NCBI RefSeq assembly: GCF_000003815.2
Contig: NC_049991.1
Span: 2,424,877 to 2,488,876, forward strand
DNA from: Branchiostoma floridae
Taxonomy: Eukaryota; Chordata; Leptocardii; Amphioxiformes; Branchiostomatidae
DNA: 64,000 bases
Direction: 5' to 3'
In this document: positions 22,105 to 32,742 of the stretch, piece by piece
Numbering within the stretch: the first letter of the stretch is position 1
How the letters are laid out: each line of letters opens with the position of its first letter
Position numbers and translations under genes: made by a program
Notes under the pieces: model-generated
The model's input: only the letters and a program-made list of their open reading frames with translations
Told to the model about the DNA's origin: nothing
Database searches by the model: none

Positions 22105-22765
22105 GAATACATTTTAGATACAGGTACAGTAGTTTAGGTACGGGTCCGGAACTGTACATATACCTAAACAAGTTTGATCAATTAACTGTAATAGCCAACA
22201 GCCCATTTCAGTGATGAATTATCATTTTTGAATTACATACTTGAATCTCAAAACAATTCTTATGAATTTTCGAAACCCGAAAATTATCACAATAGCCATC
22301 ATTGCTTAGGGATTCACTTACCTGAAGTCTTGAAAAGTTGTGTCCAATAGTGTTTTAGTTTACTCTCCAAGCAGACGTTAGGCTCCGGCTGTTTTTTTAA
22401 CGTTTTTTTAGTCGTTTTTATCGGGCTTTCTATTTTGTCATTTTTCTTGAAGTACGTATACGCCAGCCAGTTAGGTTTTGATACAGCAAGATATATAAAA
22501 AAAAAAGAAATAGAAAGCCCGATAAAAACGACTAAAAAAAATTAAAAAAAAAAAAAAAACAGCCGGAGCATAACCTCTGCTTGGAGAGTAGTTTTAGTTT
22601 GCTTAGGTACAGATACAGGTACACAAGATGGTTAGGTCCGGACCTGTACCCAAACAATTTATAGGTACATATACAAGTTTATATATATCAAGGTTTAATT
22701 TTAGGTACACAGCTCTGGTATCGTTGTTGATATCCTATATGAATGTAGTGAGATTACGAAATTGC
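22105..22765. mobile_element. Repeat of the TAGGTACAGG-rich family, interrupted by a MITE
   Basis: tagatacaggtacag ... aggtccggacctgtacc ... taggtacacagctc matches 52125-52562, which lacks the 230-bp MITE found here at 22361-22590. No coding sequence. Confidence 0.75.
22361..22590. mobile_element. MITE with 9-bp target duplication (TA...TA group), copy 3
   Basis: Starts tactctccaagcag, ends ctgcttggagagta, sister to 17446-17665. Exact 9-bp flanks gttttagtt at 22352-22360 and 22591-22599. The related repeat at 52125-52562 provides an empty site (gtgctttagttagtttagg) without the element. Confidence 0.9.
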
Positions 22766-23339
22766 GTCAGTCTCCCTGTTTTAGACATTAACACATAGTT
22801 GAGAAAACAAAAACAAATGGACTCTCAAACTGTAACATCCATTGGCATAATACCGGTCGGTTTACTGCAATTTCTCAAGCAATGCTAATTTGGCAAATGA
22901 TCAACGCATCATTTTCTCCAGTTACATGTTGCTGTTACAGCTTACCTTTGCCACTTCTTCTGTGTAAATTATTTTGTCTCTCTGGTCCTGCTAAAAACAT
23001 AATATCGTAATTGGAACACACCGCGGAATTGCACGGAGAACGGGCGCGTGGTTGGAAGGGGGTGCAATATACCGGTCGAACGAAACACGGCACAATTAAC
23101 TGCCGCTATGTACCTTTATACATCCTCTGTTGTTCCTTTCTTTCCTGTAACGTCCTTGCTGTTAGTAGTTGCACAAAACAAAAATCTGCATGAGCATACA
23201 AAAAGTCATGAGAAAATGGGCGTATACTGACAAGAATTTTCATTATATTTCAGCCATACATAGTATGGTGAAATATATTGTATTCGTAATGTTTCTTTCT
23301 TTCTTTCTTCTTTCTCCTGTCAAATCTTCAAAGTGATTC

Positions 23340-24065
23340 ATCTCTGCCGTTCCTGGACCGAATGACCTGAAATTTGGCACAGGGGTAGAATGGGCCAATA
23401 CCTTGATGCTTTTTTCTCAGTTTTTTTCATATCTGCCTCTAAAATGATTTTATTGAGATTTTTTTGGTCAATTTTAGACCAAAACTGTATATTTTGGCCC
23501 CTGTACCCTGGTATTACAACCAAATGAGCTGAAATTTGACAGAGATGTGCCTTGATAATGCCCCCATATAAATTCGATAACACTTTTGGTGTACAGTACA
23601 ACAAAATGCTTATTTTTGCGATTTTTTGACCAATTTTTGACCAAAAAAGGACACTTTTGGCCCCTGTACCCTGGTATTACAACCAAATGAGCTGAAATTT
23701 GACAGAGATGTGCCTTGATAATGCCCCCATATAAATTCAATAACACTTTTGGTGTACAGTACAACAAAATGCTTATTTTTGCGATTTTTTTACCAATTTT
23801 TGACCAAAAAAGGACACTTTTGGCTCCTGTACCTTGGTATTACAACCGAATGAGCTGAAATTTGACACAGATGTGCCTTGATAATACCTTCATATAAATT
23901 CAATAACACTTTTGGTGTACAGTGCAACAAAATGCTTATTTTTGCGATTTTTGGCCAATTTTTGACCAAAAAAGGACACTTTTGGCTCCTGTACCCTGGT
24001 ATTACAATTAAATGTCCTGAAATTTGGTATAGATAGGCATTAGATACTTGGTAACAAGATTCAAG
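23340..24065. repeat. Tandem repeat, about 163-bp unit, 5 copies
   Basis: The string gagctgaaatttgac recurs at 23526, 23689 and 23852, with diverged first (about 23365) and last (about 24012) units. Each carries cccctgtaccctggtattac. Confidence 0.93.
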
Positions 24066-25340
24066 TCAAATTTTTGACATAAACAACTTTAAAATGATTA
24101 ATTTTGGCACTTTTCTGAGGGGAAATTTGTTTTCTTTTGGCCTCCTGACGTGACCTTCCGTGACCCCGCACAGAGCCACACCTGTGCGCGTCAGCCGGAG
24201 AGTTGATTGAATCAAAGACCTAGCCAATCAGCGAAGAGGAGGCCAAAGGCTAATTAATATTCATAAGCGGGGCCTCATGATCCCGTATATAGCAGTGTTC
24301 CCGCCAGGGGGAGCGAAGCCCGCCTAAGGCTCTCGCATTTTACACTATTTAGAAGGCTTTATATTGTATCAGTTCTTAGGGGCATATCTATGATAATCGC
24401 AGCAGTCAACTTCTCTTCAGGAGTTTAGCGTAACACTATTTCAGGTCAAACCGTCAAAGGCAACTAAAAACAAACTTTAATGTTACTGAGTTCAACAGTA
24501 CTTATAACTTGTTATCCGGAGTTGAAACGCTAGCGATGGTATTTTCGCTGCGCTGTTAGCTCCGTGCGACTGTTGTTGACGGTCTTATAACGGTATATTT
24601 TGCACCCCTGTACCCTGGTATGAGTAACATTTGGTATAGATAGGCATAAGATAGTTGGTAAAATGATCCAAGTAAAATTTTTGGCTTAAAGTACTGTAAA
24701 AGGCTTAATTACAGCACTTTTGTTTTAGGGGAAATTGGTTTTCTTTCGTTCTCCATGCCATGATCTTTCGGACGTTCACCCCACAGAGCCGACATCTGCA
24801 CCTGCGTCTAGCCGGCAGGAAGAGTTAATTCAATTCATGGTTCAGCCAATCAGCGAAGAGGAAAGCGAAGGCTAATTAATATTCATAAGCGGGACCACAC
24901 AATACGTTAACTTGAAGACTCAGGCCGTACAGACTTCTCGCCAGGATTTTTTCAAAGCGTCGGACAGGGGTCCGGGGGCCGCCGAATGTCCCTGGCGGGG
25001 TCCAGGGGCAGGGCCACTGTGGGGGGGGGGGGGGGGGGACCCAGGTGGGCGAAGCCCCCCCGGAAGCTCTTGCATTTTAGACTATTGAGAAGGCTTCTTT
25101 TATCAGTTTTTTTAGGGCCATATCTACGATAATCGTAGCAGTCACTTACTTCTCTTCAGCAGTTTGACTTTAAAATATTTCGGGTCAAAGCTTCAAAGAC
25201 AACTAAAACCTCATAAACAACAAACTTTACTTAGCTCAACAGTATACAAAAATATTGTACGGGTTGCCATCCTTAGTTGAAGCGCTTATTTATAGCGCTA
25301 GTATCTTCGATGCGACGTTAGCCGCCGTGCGACTTTTGTT
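24030..25340. repeat. Imperfect large tandem duplication, about 0.6 kb
   Basis: Blocks ccaatcagcgaagagg, ctaattaatattcataagcg, gcattttacactattgagaaggct and gttgacggtc occur in the same order in both halves (about 24060-24590 and 24640-25350). The second half has an extra GC-rich stretch (24940-25060) with an 18-base G run. Confidence 0.8.
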
Positions 25341-25951
25341 GACGGTCTGATATCCCTACGTCGCCGCCTCGCTGATATTCCCACGAACATGTTTCAAGAA
25401 AAATACCCAGCAAAAAACGCTGTTCTGCGTCAAATTCTATTCTATAAAACATGTGGGACTCAGTGTTACAGTCTAAATATTTTGTAGAAGCACCGCTGTA
25501 GGAAAGAAGGTCCAAGCAATGTAAAACATCACGTAGCATGAAGTTCGCTGTCAACTGGCACACAGCACATGGCTGTTTGAAACTCTAAGTCTAATCAACA
25601 GCCGTGTTTGATTGATAGCCGGCGGTCCTTTGATGAAGTCGGGGAAAGGTGCGTTAGTTAGAAAATCTGCGTTTAGTTTTGATACGTAATTATAAGTTAG
25701 ACAGTGGCGAGAATGATTATTTTCTCATCTATATTTCTCTTCAGAATTATTTGAACTTAATTGTACATCTAAACAATTGGCTTACCTGTGCAATGTTTAT
25801 ATGATTAATGATCATGTGTAACGTATGGCTCCTAGTCAATAGATCAGCATTTTCTCTATAGTGACCACCTGTCTATAGTGGCCACATTTCCTAGTGCTGT
25901 TGTTGTTTGACATAAACTTTGAAGTTGAACATTTAAATTGTAAGTAACTTT

Positions 25952-26075
25952 AAACTGCCAGAGTTTCAGCCCAATAAAACACTCTCAGTGCCAGCCTCGA
26001 GGGTATGAACAGACTGACCAGACAGACGAAAATAAATCCTCGAACAAGTTTCAATCGTATCTTCCGGGTCTGGCA
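25952..26075. mobile_element. Solo end of the ACCCTTAAACTGCCA-type MITE
   Basis: ttaaactgccagagtttcag and the following bases resemble the left end of the element at 53041-53275; a right end (gtctggcag) is weakly visible. Confidence 0.45.
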
Positions 26076-26327
26076 GGAAGTTGTTAAACTAAAATAAGAA
26101 TAGGCTCGATGGCTGATTGCATACAAAGTAAAACAGTTTAACAGTTTTACAGCTTGAAGAAAACAAACGCTCCTACAGTACCTGCACCTGCTTGATAATT
26201 ATTAAATCGTATGCCCTACTTGAATAAAAAAAAGTTCACTGCAATAATAAATGTACCCACATCACAAGGAGCTTATACTTTTTTAAACTTACACCTAGTT
26301 ATCGTACTGAAAATTGTTAATGACATT

Positions 26328-26826
26328 CATCATCATCATCATCATCGGTCGACGTGATCACACATGTTCGCACATGTTTACACACGACGGGGTGATACCG
26401 CCCCTTACGGGGTGACATACCCTTTCGCTGGCTAATTACAAGACGGGGATGCGCCAGGTCTCCCGTCTGGGTGAATGATGTAAATCACCGTGTGGCTGAT
26501 ACGGTATGGAGGTTCGCCAGGCCTACAACCGGGTGATTTGAAGTGAATCACCAACTCCGGACAGAGGGGTTTGCTCCAACCACACCGCACCATCGCACGT
26601 GTGGGGGTTCTTTAACGTGCATGGGGTGTGACTCTCCCCATACACGGGACCTCCATTTAACGTCCTATCCGAGGGACGACTCATTTTTCACTTGAGTAAA
26701 GTGAGGAAATTCGTGTAAAGTGCCTTTCCCAAGGGCACAAGACCGGCAACACGGCAGTCGGATTCGAACCGGCGACCTCTCGGTTACGGGCCGAATACAC
26801 TACCACTGTGCTACGCGGCCCCACTA
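26328..26826 (-). mobile_element. tRNA-derived SINE, apparently full length
   Basis: Read on the minus strand, it starts with a tRNA-like head: an A-box-like tagcacagtggtagtg (about 26800-26816), then a B box ggttcgaatcc (26760-26770). A body of about 400 bases follows, containing cacgttaaagaacccccaca, and it ends in a (GAT)n tail at 26328-26345. It is flanked by direct repeats aatgacatt at 26319-26327 and 26827-26835. The acceptor arms do not pair, so this is not a functional tRNA gene. A partial copy lies at about 39690-39968. Confidence 0.85.
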
Positions 26827-27163
26827 AATGACATTACATGAAGTCATTCAACAATTTTCAGTCATGATGAAAATTTTCTGAATGGAAGGTGTGATTATTG
26901 TCATTTTCTGAAAAATAGAAGCAAGCTCTGTTTTTACCTGGAATCAATTCACAATACCAGTCCACTTTGGGGGATAATGTACTGTTAAGAGGATGTTCCA
27001 TTTTTGCGCAGGGGTGATTTGGAACAGTCCAATGTTGCGTGGGAAGGGGTATGGCTGAAATATGCTGTATTTGCTCTTAAGCAAATGTCGGCCTTTCTAG
27101 TTTAATTTTGGTCCGTCACAACCGCTATGACGTAAAACTTTACTGCTGGCCGTAGCATTAAAA

Positions 27164-27349
27164 ATGGCGGGAAAATGGCGGCGTACGTTCAATTTGACCC
27201 ATTCAGCCGTAGATCCGGGCGATAATGCAACGGTTCCTCACACTTTTACACGAGTTGTAGGTCACCAACAGAAATTCAAGATTGCTGTTGAATCATGTTC
27301 GTCTTGTTTCGTGAGCACATGTGATTATTATCTACAAATCTGGCGATGA
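27164..27349 (+). other. 61-codon open frame shared by both copies of the TA-flanked element
   Basis: Starts MAGKWRRTFNLTHS and ends CDYYLQIWR; the counterpart is 4093-4278 (-). The two differ at a few residues, mostly by replacement changes, giving no sign of protein-level constraint. No domain recognised. Confidence 0.3.
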
Positions 27350-27591
27350 ACGTGACAGTGCGTTTGTCCCACGACGAGCTCGCCTGCCCCGAAAATGACC
27401 TGAAAACGTTTGGCCTTGTTGTCTTCGAATGCATTGTTATCGATGCTTTGTAAATTATGTATTGGACACCTAGATGTCTGAAGTGTGCATACCTCAGAAA
27501 TAACTATTGTTGCATGTGTAGATCTCTTTAAGTTCCACTATTTTTAATCGACCGGTATAAGGCTTATGACCGGTATTATGCCAATGCATGT

Positions 27592-27800
27592 TACCTTACC
27601 GTTCGTGAAGATGGGCTTCAAAGTAGGACTTCCGGAAAGTCGAGGCTGAGACGATTTCAAATGCACAACTTTTCAAGGCCTATGCCGTGTCTTGAAAAAT
27701 ACAAAATGACCAGCCCCTCCATGCCATATCCCCACCATGCTCTTAGGTTTGGCGCGTAATCTTAAGAAGAAGAAGAAGACAAACTAAAATTCTCTTCTAG
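27592..27800. other. Intron 3' part upstream of the RING exon
   Basis: Ends in the acceptor ttctcttctag at 27790-27800. An ATG at about 27610 (MGFKVGLPES) is followed quickly by a stop and does not supply the missing cysteines. Confidence 0.5.
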
Positions 27801-28038
27801 GTGCGTGATGGAAGACCCGCAGGAGTGTCCGTGTGGCCACGTCTTCTGTAAGGACTGCATCCAGCAGTGGCTGCGGTCGCACAGCACCTGCCCTAACTGT
27901 CGCAAACACTGCCACATGATCAAGCCTGTGTTACCCATGGTCCGTAACCTGATCAGCCACCTCACCATACGCTGTGAGAACCACCAGGCAGGCTGTGAGA
28001 AGAGGGTTCAGCTGGAGTACTATGACAACCATAAGCAG
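27801..28038 (+). CDS. RING / TRAF-type zinc-finger protein, exon with most of the RING domain
   Basis: Acceptor ttctcttctag precedes 27801 and donor CAG|GTAGGT follows 28038. The exon opens one base into a codon and ends at a codon boundary. It encodes CVMEDPQECPCGHVFCKDC, then CPNCR: RING ligands C-G-H, C-X2-C and C-X2-C of the cross-brace. A TRAF-type zinc-finger start follows (CENHQAGCEKRVQLEYYDNH). The first C-X2-C of the RING must lie in an upstream exon, which I could not find; the 4.76-kb transposon lies between here and any such exon. RING proteins of this type (NRDP1/RNF41, RNF151, PDZRN) are E3 ubiquitin ligases that recruit an E2. By architecture this is a member of that group; exact orthology is unresolved. 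Confidence 0.9.
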
Positions 28039-28258
28039 GTAGGTACTTATATAGAATACAACATGGTATGCTCCATATCACCAGAGGTATCAGCCATACT
28101 GTGGGTAGGGTCGCCCAACTACCATGAGAGGGCTGGGAAAAAGGTGGAGACACCGTGTAGCCTTTTGTTATGATCTCAAACTCAAATAAAAAACACACTT
28201 TCTATTGTAGAATGCGCATTCTATTCTCAAACAAAATTGTAAGAACAATTCCATTGTC

Positions 28259-28850
28259 CAGGGGTGCCTAACCATTTGCATGAACCCTATGAAATTCGTA
28301 CAAATATTATGAGATACGCACGAATCACTATGCGAAAACGCACGAACCTTATGAAAATCACAGGAATCACTATGCGAAAATGCACGAATATTATGAAATT
28401 CGCACGAATCACTATGTGATACACACGAACCTTATGAGATTTGCACGAACCTTATGCAAGAAGGGTGGCCAAGGAGAAGGCATGATTTTGAGCGTTTATA
28501 CCGTGATATTTATATTTCAAAGTACGGAATAGACATTTACCGTCACAAAGACGTATTTGTTAGCCTATGAGCTACTGTTTTGCTTCATTTCGGCGTGTTA
28601 CATCGTATTTTCCGTCGCCGCCGATCGAAGCCATCATCTTGAAAATCCCACTCCATCTGTCACGTGACCCCGGCAGTGGTTGCGCAATTTTGCATAAGGT
28701 TCGTGCAAATCTCATAAGGTTCGTGTGTATCACATATATTGATTCGTGCGAATTTCATAATATTCGTGCGTTTTCGCATAGTGATTTGTGCGTATCACAT
28801 AATATTTGTACGAATTTTATAGGGTTCGTGCAAATGCTTAGGCACCCCTG
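28259..28850. mobile_element. Foldback transposon in a RING-gene intron (CAGGGGTGCC ends)
   Basis: Starts caggggtgccta, ends taggcacccctg. Each arm of about 190 bp is built from short variants such as cacgaatcactatgcgaaaa and cacgaaccttatgaga, and the right arm mirrors the left. CAGGGG...CCCCTG tips resemble hAT elements, but no clean 8-bp duplication was seen. A diverged relative is at about 46883-47094. Confidence 0.82.
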
Positions 28851-29425
28851 ATGTCTGAATCGGGTATTCAAGTCAATAACAACAGCACACTTGGCGCATT
28901 CAAAATGCTTTTGAATTACTCTATGGCAGCCAGTGAGATGGTAGATACCCATCTGATAACCCAGGTTAGCACTAGCCTGGGTACCATCCGGATAGTTTGT
29001 TTGCTCCAACATATTTTTTGTAGGCTATATACAGTCGCTTACCTGCTATTCCATCTGGGAACCTTGACATCTCTAATGTCTGAAATTGTCCAAATTTTGA
29101 ATGAGGGCATTGATTGGTGTGAATTAAGGAAAGGGTTCAAGCGCTCATTCGAACAGTGTTCCAACACCCCAAACACCCTCTGTCCGCTTGCGGGATGGCC
29201 TGTAGTCATCGAACCAGCGCTCTAGAACCCTTGTCTCGCTCATTAACTGAAGTCACCACCAAAAGATTTGAATATGCAGTTCCTCAGTCGGGTAGCAAAA
29301 GCAAACATAGGAGCAAACTACTACCTGGATGATACCCAGGCTAAGTTTTCACCTGGGCTGGACTCTGTATTGTGGCCCAGATATGGCATAAGTGAATATT
29401 AAATGAAATATTTTTCTGTCCCCAG

Positions 29426-29618
29426 ACCTGTGACTATGCCTCGGTGCCCTGTCCCAATGAAGGGTGCGACATACAAGTTCTAAGAATAAACATGGACGAC
29501 CATCGCGGTGTGTGTGACTACCACAGGGAAACCTGTCTGAAGGGATGTGGCATCTCCATACTCAGGAAGGAACAGGCTGGACACAGCTGTATTCTGGAGT
29601 TGAAGAAGAAACTAGAAG
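29426..29618 (+). CDS. RING / TRAF-type zinc-finger protein, TRAF-finger exon
   Basis: Acceptor tctgtccccag before 29426, donor AG|GTAGTG after 29618; phase 0 in, phase 1 out, matching its neighbours. Encodes TCDYASVPCPNEGCDIQVLR, then HRGVCDYHRETCLKGCG and HSCILELKKKLE: cysteine/histidine pairs of TRAF-type zinc fingers running into the start of a coiled coil. Together with the preceding exon this gives RING - TRAF finger - coiled coil. Confidence 0.9.
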
Positions 29619-29814
29619 GTAGTGTACAAACTAATAGATGTTTTATGCTGTACATGTATAACTAGGGTAAAGAGAATAGTGTTCAGTTTTGTGTGGACTA
29701 GTGCATCTTTCCTTCTTAGACCAGACCTTCTTAGAGTTAGATCAGTCAATATATAGTCAAGCAGCTGAATACTGGTGTGTGTACATTGCATGTGCGCATC
29801 TGAGTATGTGTGCA

Positions 29815-30162
29815 TGTCTTTGTGTGTATCACTCGTGTGTGTGTGTTTGTGTGTGCATCTGTGTATGTGTATGTGTGTGTGTCTTTGTGTGTATCACTCT
29901 GTGTGTGTGTGTGTATGTGTGTGTGTGTGTGTGTGCATCTGTGTATGTGTGTGTGTCTCTGTGTGTATCACTCTGTGTTTGTGTGTGTGTGTGTACTACT
30001 GTAAATGCATTTAAGTTCGCGGGGATTTAATTTCGAGGTAGTGGGAAAAAGGACTTTTCACGGTGGTCTCTTACTGCCATGGAAAAATGTGGAAAACCAT
30101 GAACATTTCTGCATTTACAGTATTATGCATTTGGGCTATTGTATACTACGTATTTGTGTGTT

Positions 30163-30208
<46 letters not shown>
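29815..30208. repeat. GT-rich microsatellites in an intron
   Basis: Imperfect (GT)n with GTAT/CTGT interruptions at about 29815-29994 and a purer run at 30158-30208. The open frames here are repeat artefacts. Confidence 0.9.
29999..30120. mobile_element. MITE, CTGTAAATGC-ended, copy in RING-gene intron
   Basis: ctgtaaatgcatttaagttc (left) and tttctgcatttacag (right), bordered by TA on both sides. Same family as 34181-34388. Confidence 0.85.
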
Positions 30209-30211
<3 letters not shown>

Positions 30212-30328
30212 CCTGTTCTGCCTTTGCTAAGCTCTACAAAAAAGTCTTTTTCCAAAACCAATTTTGAGACTTTGCTCTTAATCCATCAGTTTTTCTCTAA
30301 ATCTTTCCATTTTCTATCTTGCTCATAG

Positions 30329-32495
30329 AACAAGAACGGGAGAAGCGTTCTCTCCAACAGCAAAATGCAGAGTTACAAACCAGAGTGGACAACCTGAAGT
30401 TCCTGTGCTGGAGGAGCAGAAACTACCTGAAGAAGAACATGAACACCGAAACACCCGGAACCCTTCACAACCTGTGCGTCGATCTCGAAAACGCAACAGG
30501 ACTGGCTCCTGACAACACCGAGGGGCACAGAGATGCGGCCATTCCGCAAGCATCAAGGCAATTACACTGGTCAGAGTCCGACAGTTCAGATATTGAAAAT
30601 ATCCCACCTGAAACGTCGCCTGAAAGTAGCCTATTCCAACCCACAGCTGAAAGTTCCCCATATCAACCCTCACCGGCAAATAGCCCACCTCGCCCCATTG
30701 ACTTACTAGTACCTAATGAATACCAACCCTCACCGGCAAATAGTCTGCCACGTCCGATTGGCTCACTTAGCCTGTACCATATTGACTCACCGGATGAATA
30801 CCAACCCTCACCTGCAAATAGCCCACCTCGCCCCATTGACTCACCTGATCAATACCAACCCTCACCTGCAAATAGCCCACCTCACACTATTGACTCACCT
30901 AATGAATACCAACCCTCACCGGCAAATAGTCCGCCACGTCCGATTGGCTCACTTAGCCTGTACCATATTGACTCACCTGATGAATACCAACCCTCACCTG
31001 CAAATAGCCCATCACATCACATTCCCTCAGATGGAGAAGATGAAAATGAGGAAGGAGGACAAGGTAACACACACAGTGATGCTGGGATCGCTACTAACAC
31101 TGCTGAAACAAATGCAGAAGAGAGCAATGCGGACAGGGGAGAAGTACAGCCTCAAGAAAGAACCAGGGCGGAAGGAATGGAACATCGCACTCAGGGCTCC
31201 ACACAAGCCAACAGTAGAGGTACAGAAAGCGAACGCTTCTCTGAAGACGAAGAATCTAGAGGTACAGAAAGCGAAACCTTCTCTGAAGATGAAGAATCTA
31301 GAGGTACCGAAAGCGAAACCTTCTCTGAAGATGAAGAATCTAGAAGTAGAGAAAATGAAACTGTCTCTGAAGATGAAGAATCTACTATTGAATCAGACTC
31401 CTCTGAGGAGGCAGAATCGTCATCAGACCACTCTGAAAACCTACGGTACCTACTGGCGTCCGATTCCGATCTGACATATGATGAAGACTCTCCCTCAGAA
31501 TCGGAAACTGCTCCAACAGACCAGAACGTTAACAGACGGAGCACGAACGTACATGTAGAATCTGGATCGTCTCAGCAAAACAGCCAGCATGATCGGTCTG
31601 AAACAACAGGAGGCACTCAGAGGGCAACAACATCGACATCCAACTCTAGAAGGTTAAGTTATGGTGGAGGGCTTGGTCCGTATTCTTCCAGAAGTGGAAC
31701 ATCCAACTCTAGATCTGGAAGGTTAAGTTATGGTGGAGGGCTTTCATTGCCTCTGTATTCTCCCATAAGTGGAACATCCAACTCTAGATCTAAAAGGTTA
31801 AGACATGGTGGAGGGCTTGCAGTTGGTCTGGATTCTTCCAGAAGTGGAACAGTACAAAACAGCACTACCTCGACACAGCAAAACAGCCAGAATAGTTCCG
31901 AAAGAACAGCAGATCAGAGGGCACCAGCAGCATCGACCTCTGACACTAGAATGGTAAGACAACGTAGAGGGCTACATTATGAACCGGATTCTCCCAGAAG
32001 TGGAACAGTACAAAACAGCACTACTTCGACACAGCAAAACAGCCAGAATCGTTCCGAAACAGCATTAAATCAGAGGGCACCAATATCTACCTCTGTCACC
32101 AGAATGGTAAGATTTCGTAGAGGGCTACATTATGAACCGGATTCTCCCAGAAGTGGAACAGAACAAGACAGCACGGCTGGCTCAACACAGCAAAACAGCC
32201 AGAACCGTTCCGAAAGAACAGCAACAGATCAGAGGGCACCAGTATCGACATCTAACACCAGAATGTTAAGACGTCGTAGAGGGCTTGCTTTTGAGCCAGA
32301 TCCTCCCAATAATGACACAGTACAAAGCAGCACTACTTCGACACAGCAAAACAGCCAGAATCGTTCTAAAACAACAGTTGAGAGCGAACAGGTGAGATCT
32401 CGTCAGGAAAATGCCTGCCCAGCTTCTAACAGACTGGAGGACACTGTGCTTGTGGAAGACAGTGAGGAAGTGGGTGACAATGCAGATGGGCCTAG
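30329..32495 (+). CDS. RING / TRAF-type zinc-finger protein, long repeat-rich exon
   Basis: Acceptor gctcatag before 30329 and donor AG|GTGAGA after 32495; phases 1 in, 2 out. It begins with a coiled-coil stretch (EREKRSLQQQNAELQTRVD). Then come three repeat blocks: a proline-rich series around YQPSPANSPPRP (about 30655-31020, five or six units); four exact-length 42-bp units encoding RGTESETFSEDEES variants (31216-31383); and a 156-bp (52-residue) series with STTSTQQNSQNRSE and RRGLHYEPDSPRSGT (about 31640-32400, step 156 at 31876, 32032, 32188, 32344). The composition predicts a long disordered tail. Near the end DTVLVEDSEEVGD resembles a SUMO-interaction motif. Repeat number is likely to vary between alleles. 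Confidence 0.9.
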
Positions 32496-32667
32496 GTGAG
32501 AGATACATCAGTTTTGATTCAATACAATTTTGTCCAAAAGCAAATACTTGAATATTGCAGAGCTAGAACATCACTTGTGAATTTGCTTGATCATGAAAAG
32601 AACTGGAATTTGAACAATGTGTGTGAAGTGAACTCAATGATTAAGACTTATGTTATCTCTTGTGCAG

Positions 32668-32742
32668 TGTTGTAGACGAAGGAAGGACAACCAATGCTCG
32701 GCAGCCGACACGTCAGGAAGGCATTTCTCGACCCCAGGACAG
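32668..32742 (+). CDS. RING / TRAF-type zinc-finger protein, small exon
   Basis: A 75-bp exon between acceptor tctcttgtgcag and donor AG|GTATGT. Phase 2 on both sides, so skipping it keeps the frame. Encodes SVVDEGRTTNARQPTRQEGI plus seven more residues. Support is the exact phase match with flanking exons and good splice signals. Confidence 0.8.

Larger units (their letters stand above)
23245..27100. other. Extra segment inside the long TA-flanked element
   Basis: Begins tatatttcagccatac and near its end has the inverse gtatggctgaaatat (about 27049-27063), so it may itself be an inserted element with short inverted ends, or the missing middle of a once longer transposon. It contains the 163-bp tandem array, a large imperfect duplication, a solo MITE end and a SINE. 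No convincing protein; the frame at 25318-25563 (-) has no domain. Confidence 0.6.
22835..27591. mobile_element. TA-flanked DNA transposon, 4.76-kb copy
   Basis: Outer ends acatccattggcataatacc (22835) and, inverted, acatgcattggcataatacc (to 27591), each bordered by TA. The first 410 and last about 490 bases are the reverse complement of the two halves of the 885-bp copy at 3851-4735. The intervening 3.86 kb (about 23245-27100) is absent from that copy. No transposase recognised. It lies just upstream of the first visible exon of the RING gene, probably in its first intron. Confidence 0.85.

Noticed and set aside
23340-24065. CRISPR-like array
   Set aside because: Units are 163 bp, contiguous and without spacers; ordinary tandem repeat in a eukaryotic genome.
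26760-26822. tRNA gene
   Set aside because: A and B boxes are present but the acceptor arms do not pair; it is the head of a SINE with a body, tail and target duplication.
27610-27650. Possible first exon of the RING gene beginning MGFKV
   Set aside because: Stops after about a dozen codons, contains no C-X2-C and no suitable donor.
29689-30328. Cysteine/valine-rich frames
   Set aside because: Translated GT microsatellite.
30323-31544. Frames in other phases of the repeat-rich RING exon (for example the 252-codon frame at 30716-31474)
   Set aside because: Arise from in-frame repeats of codon-periodic DNA; the chosen frame is fixed by matching splice phases on both sides.
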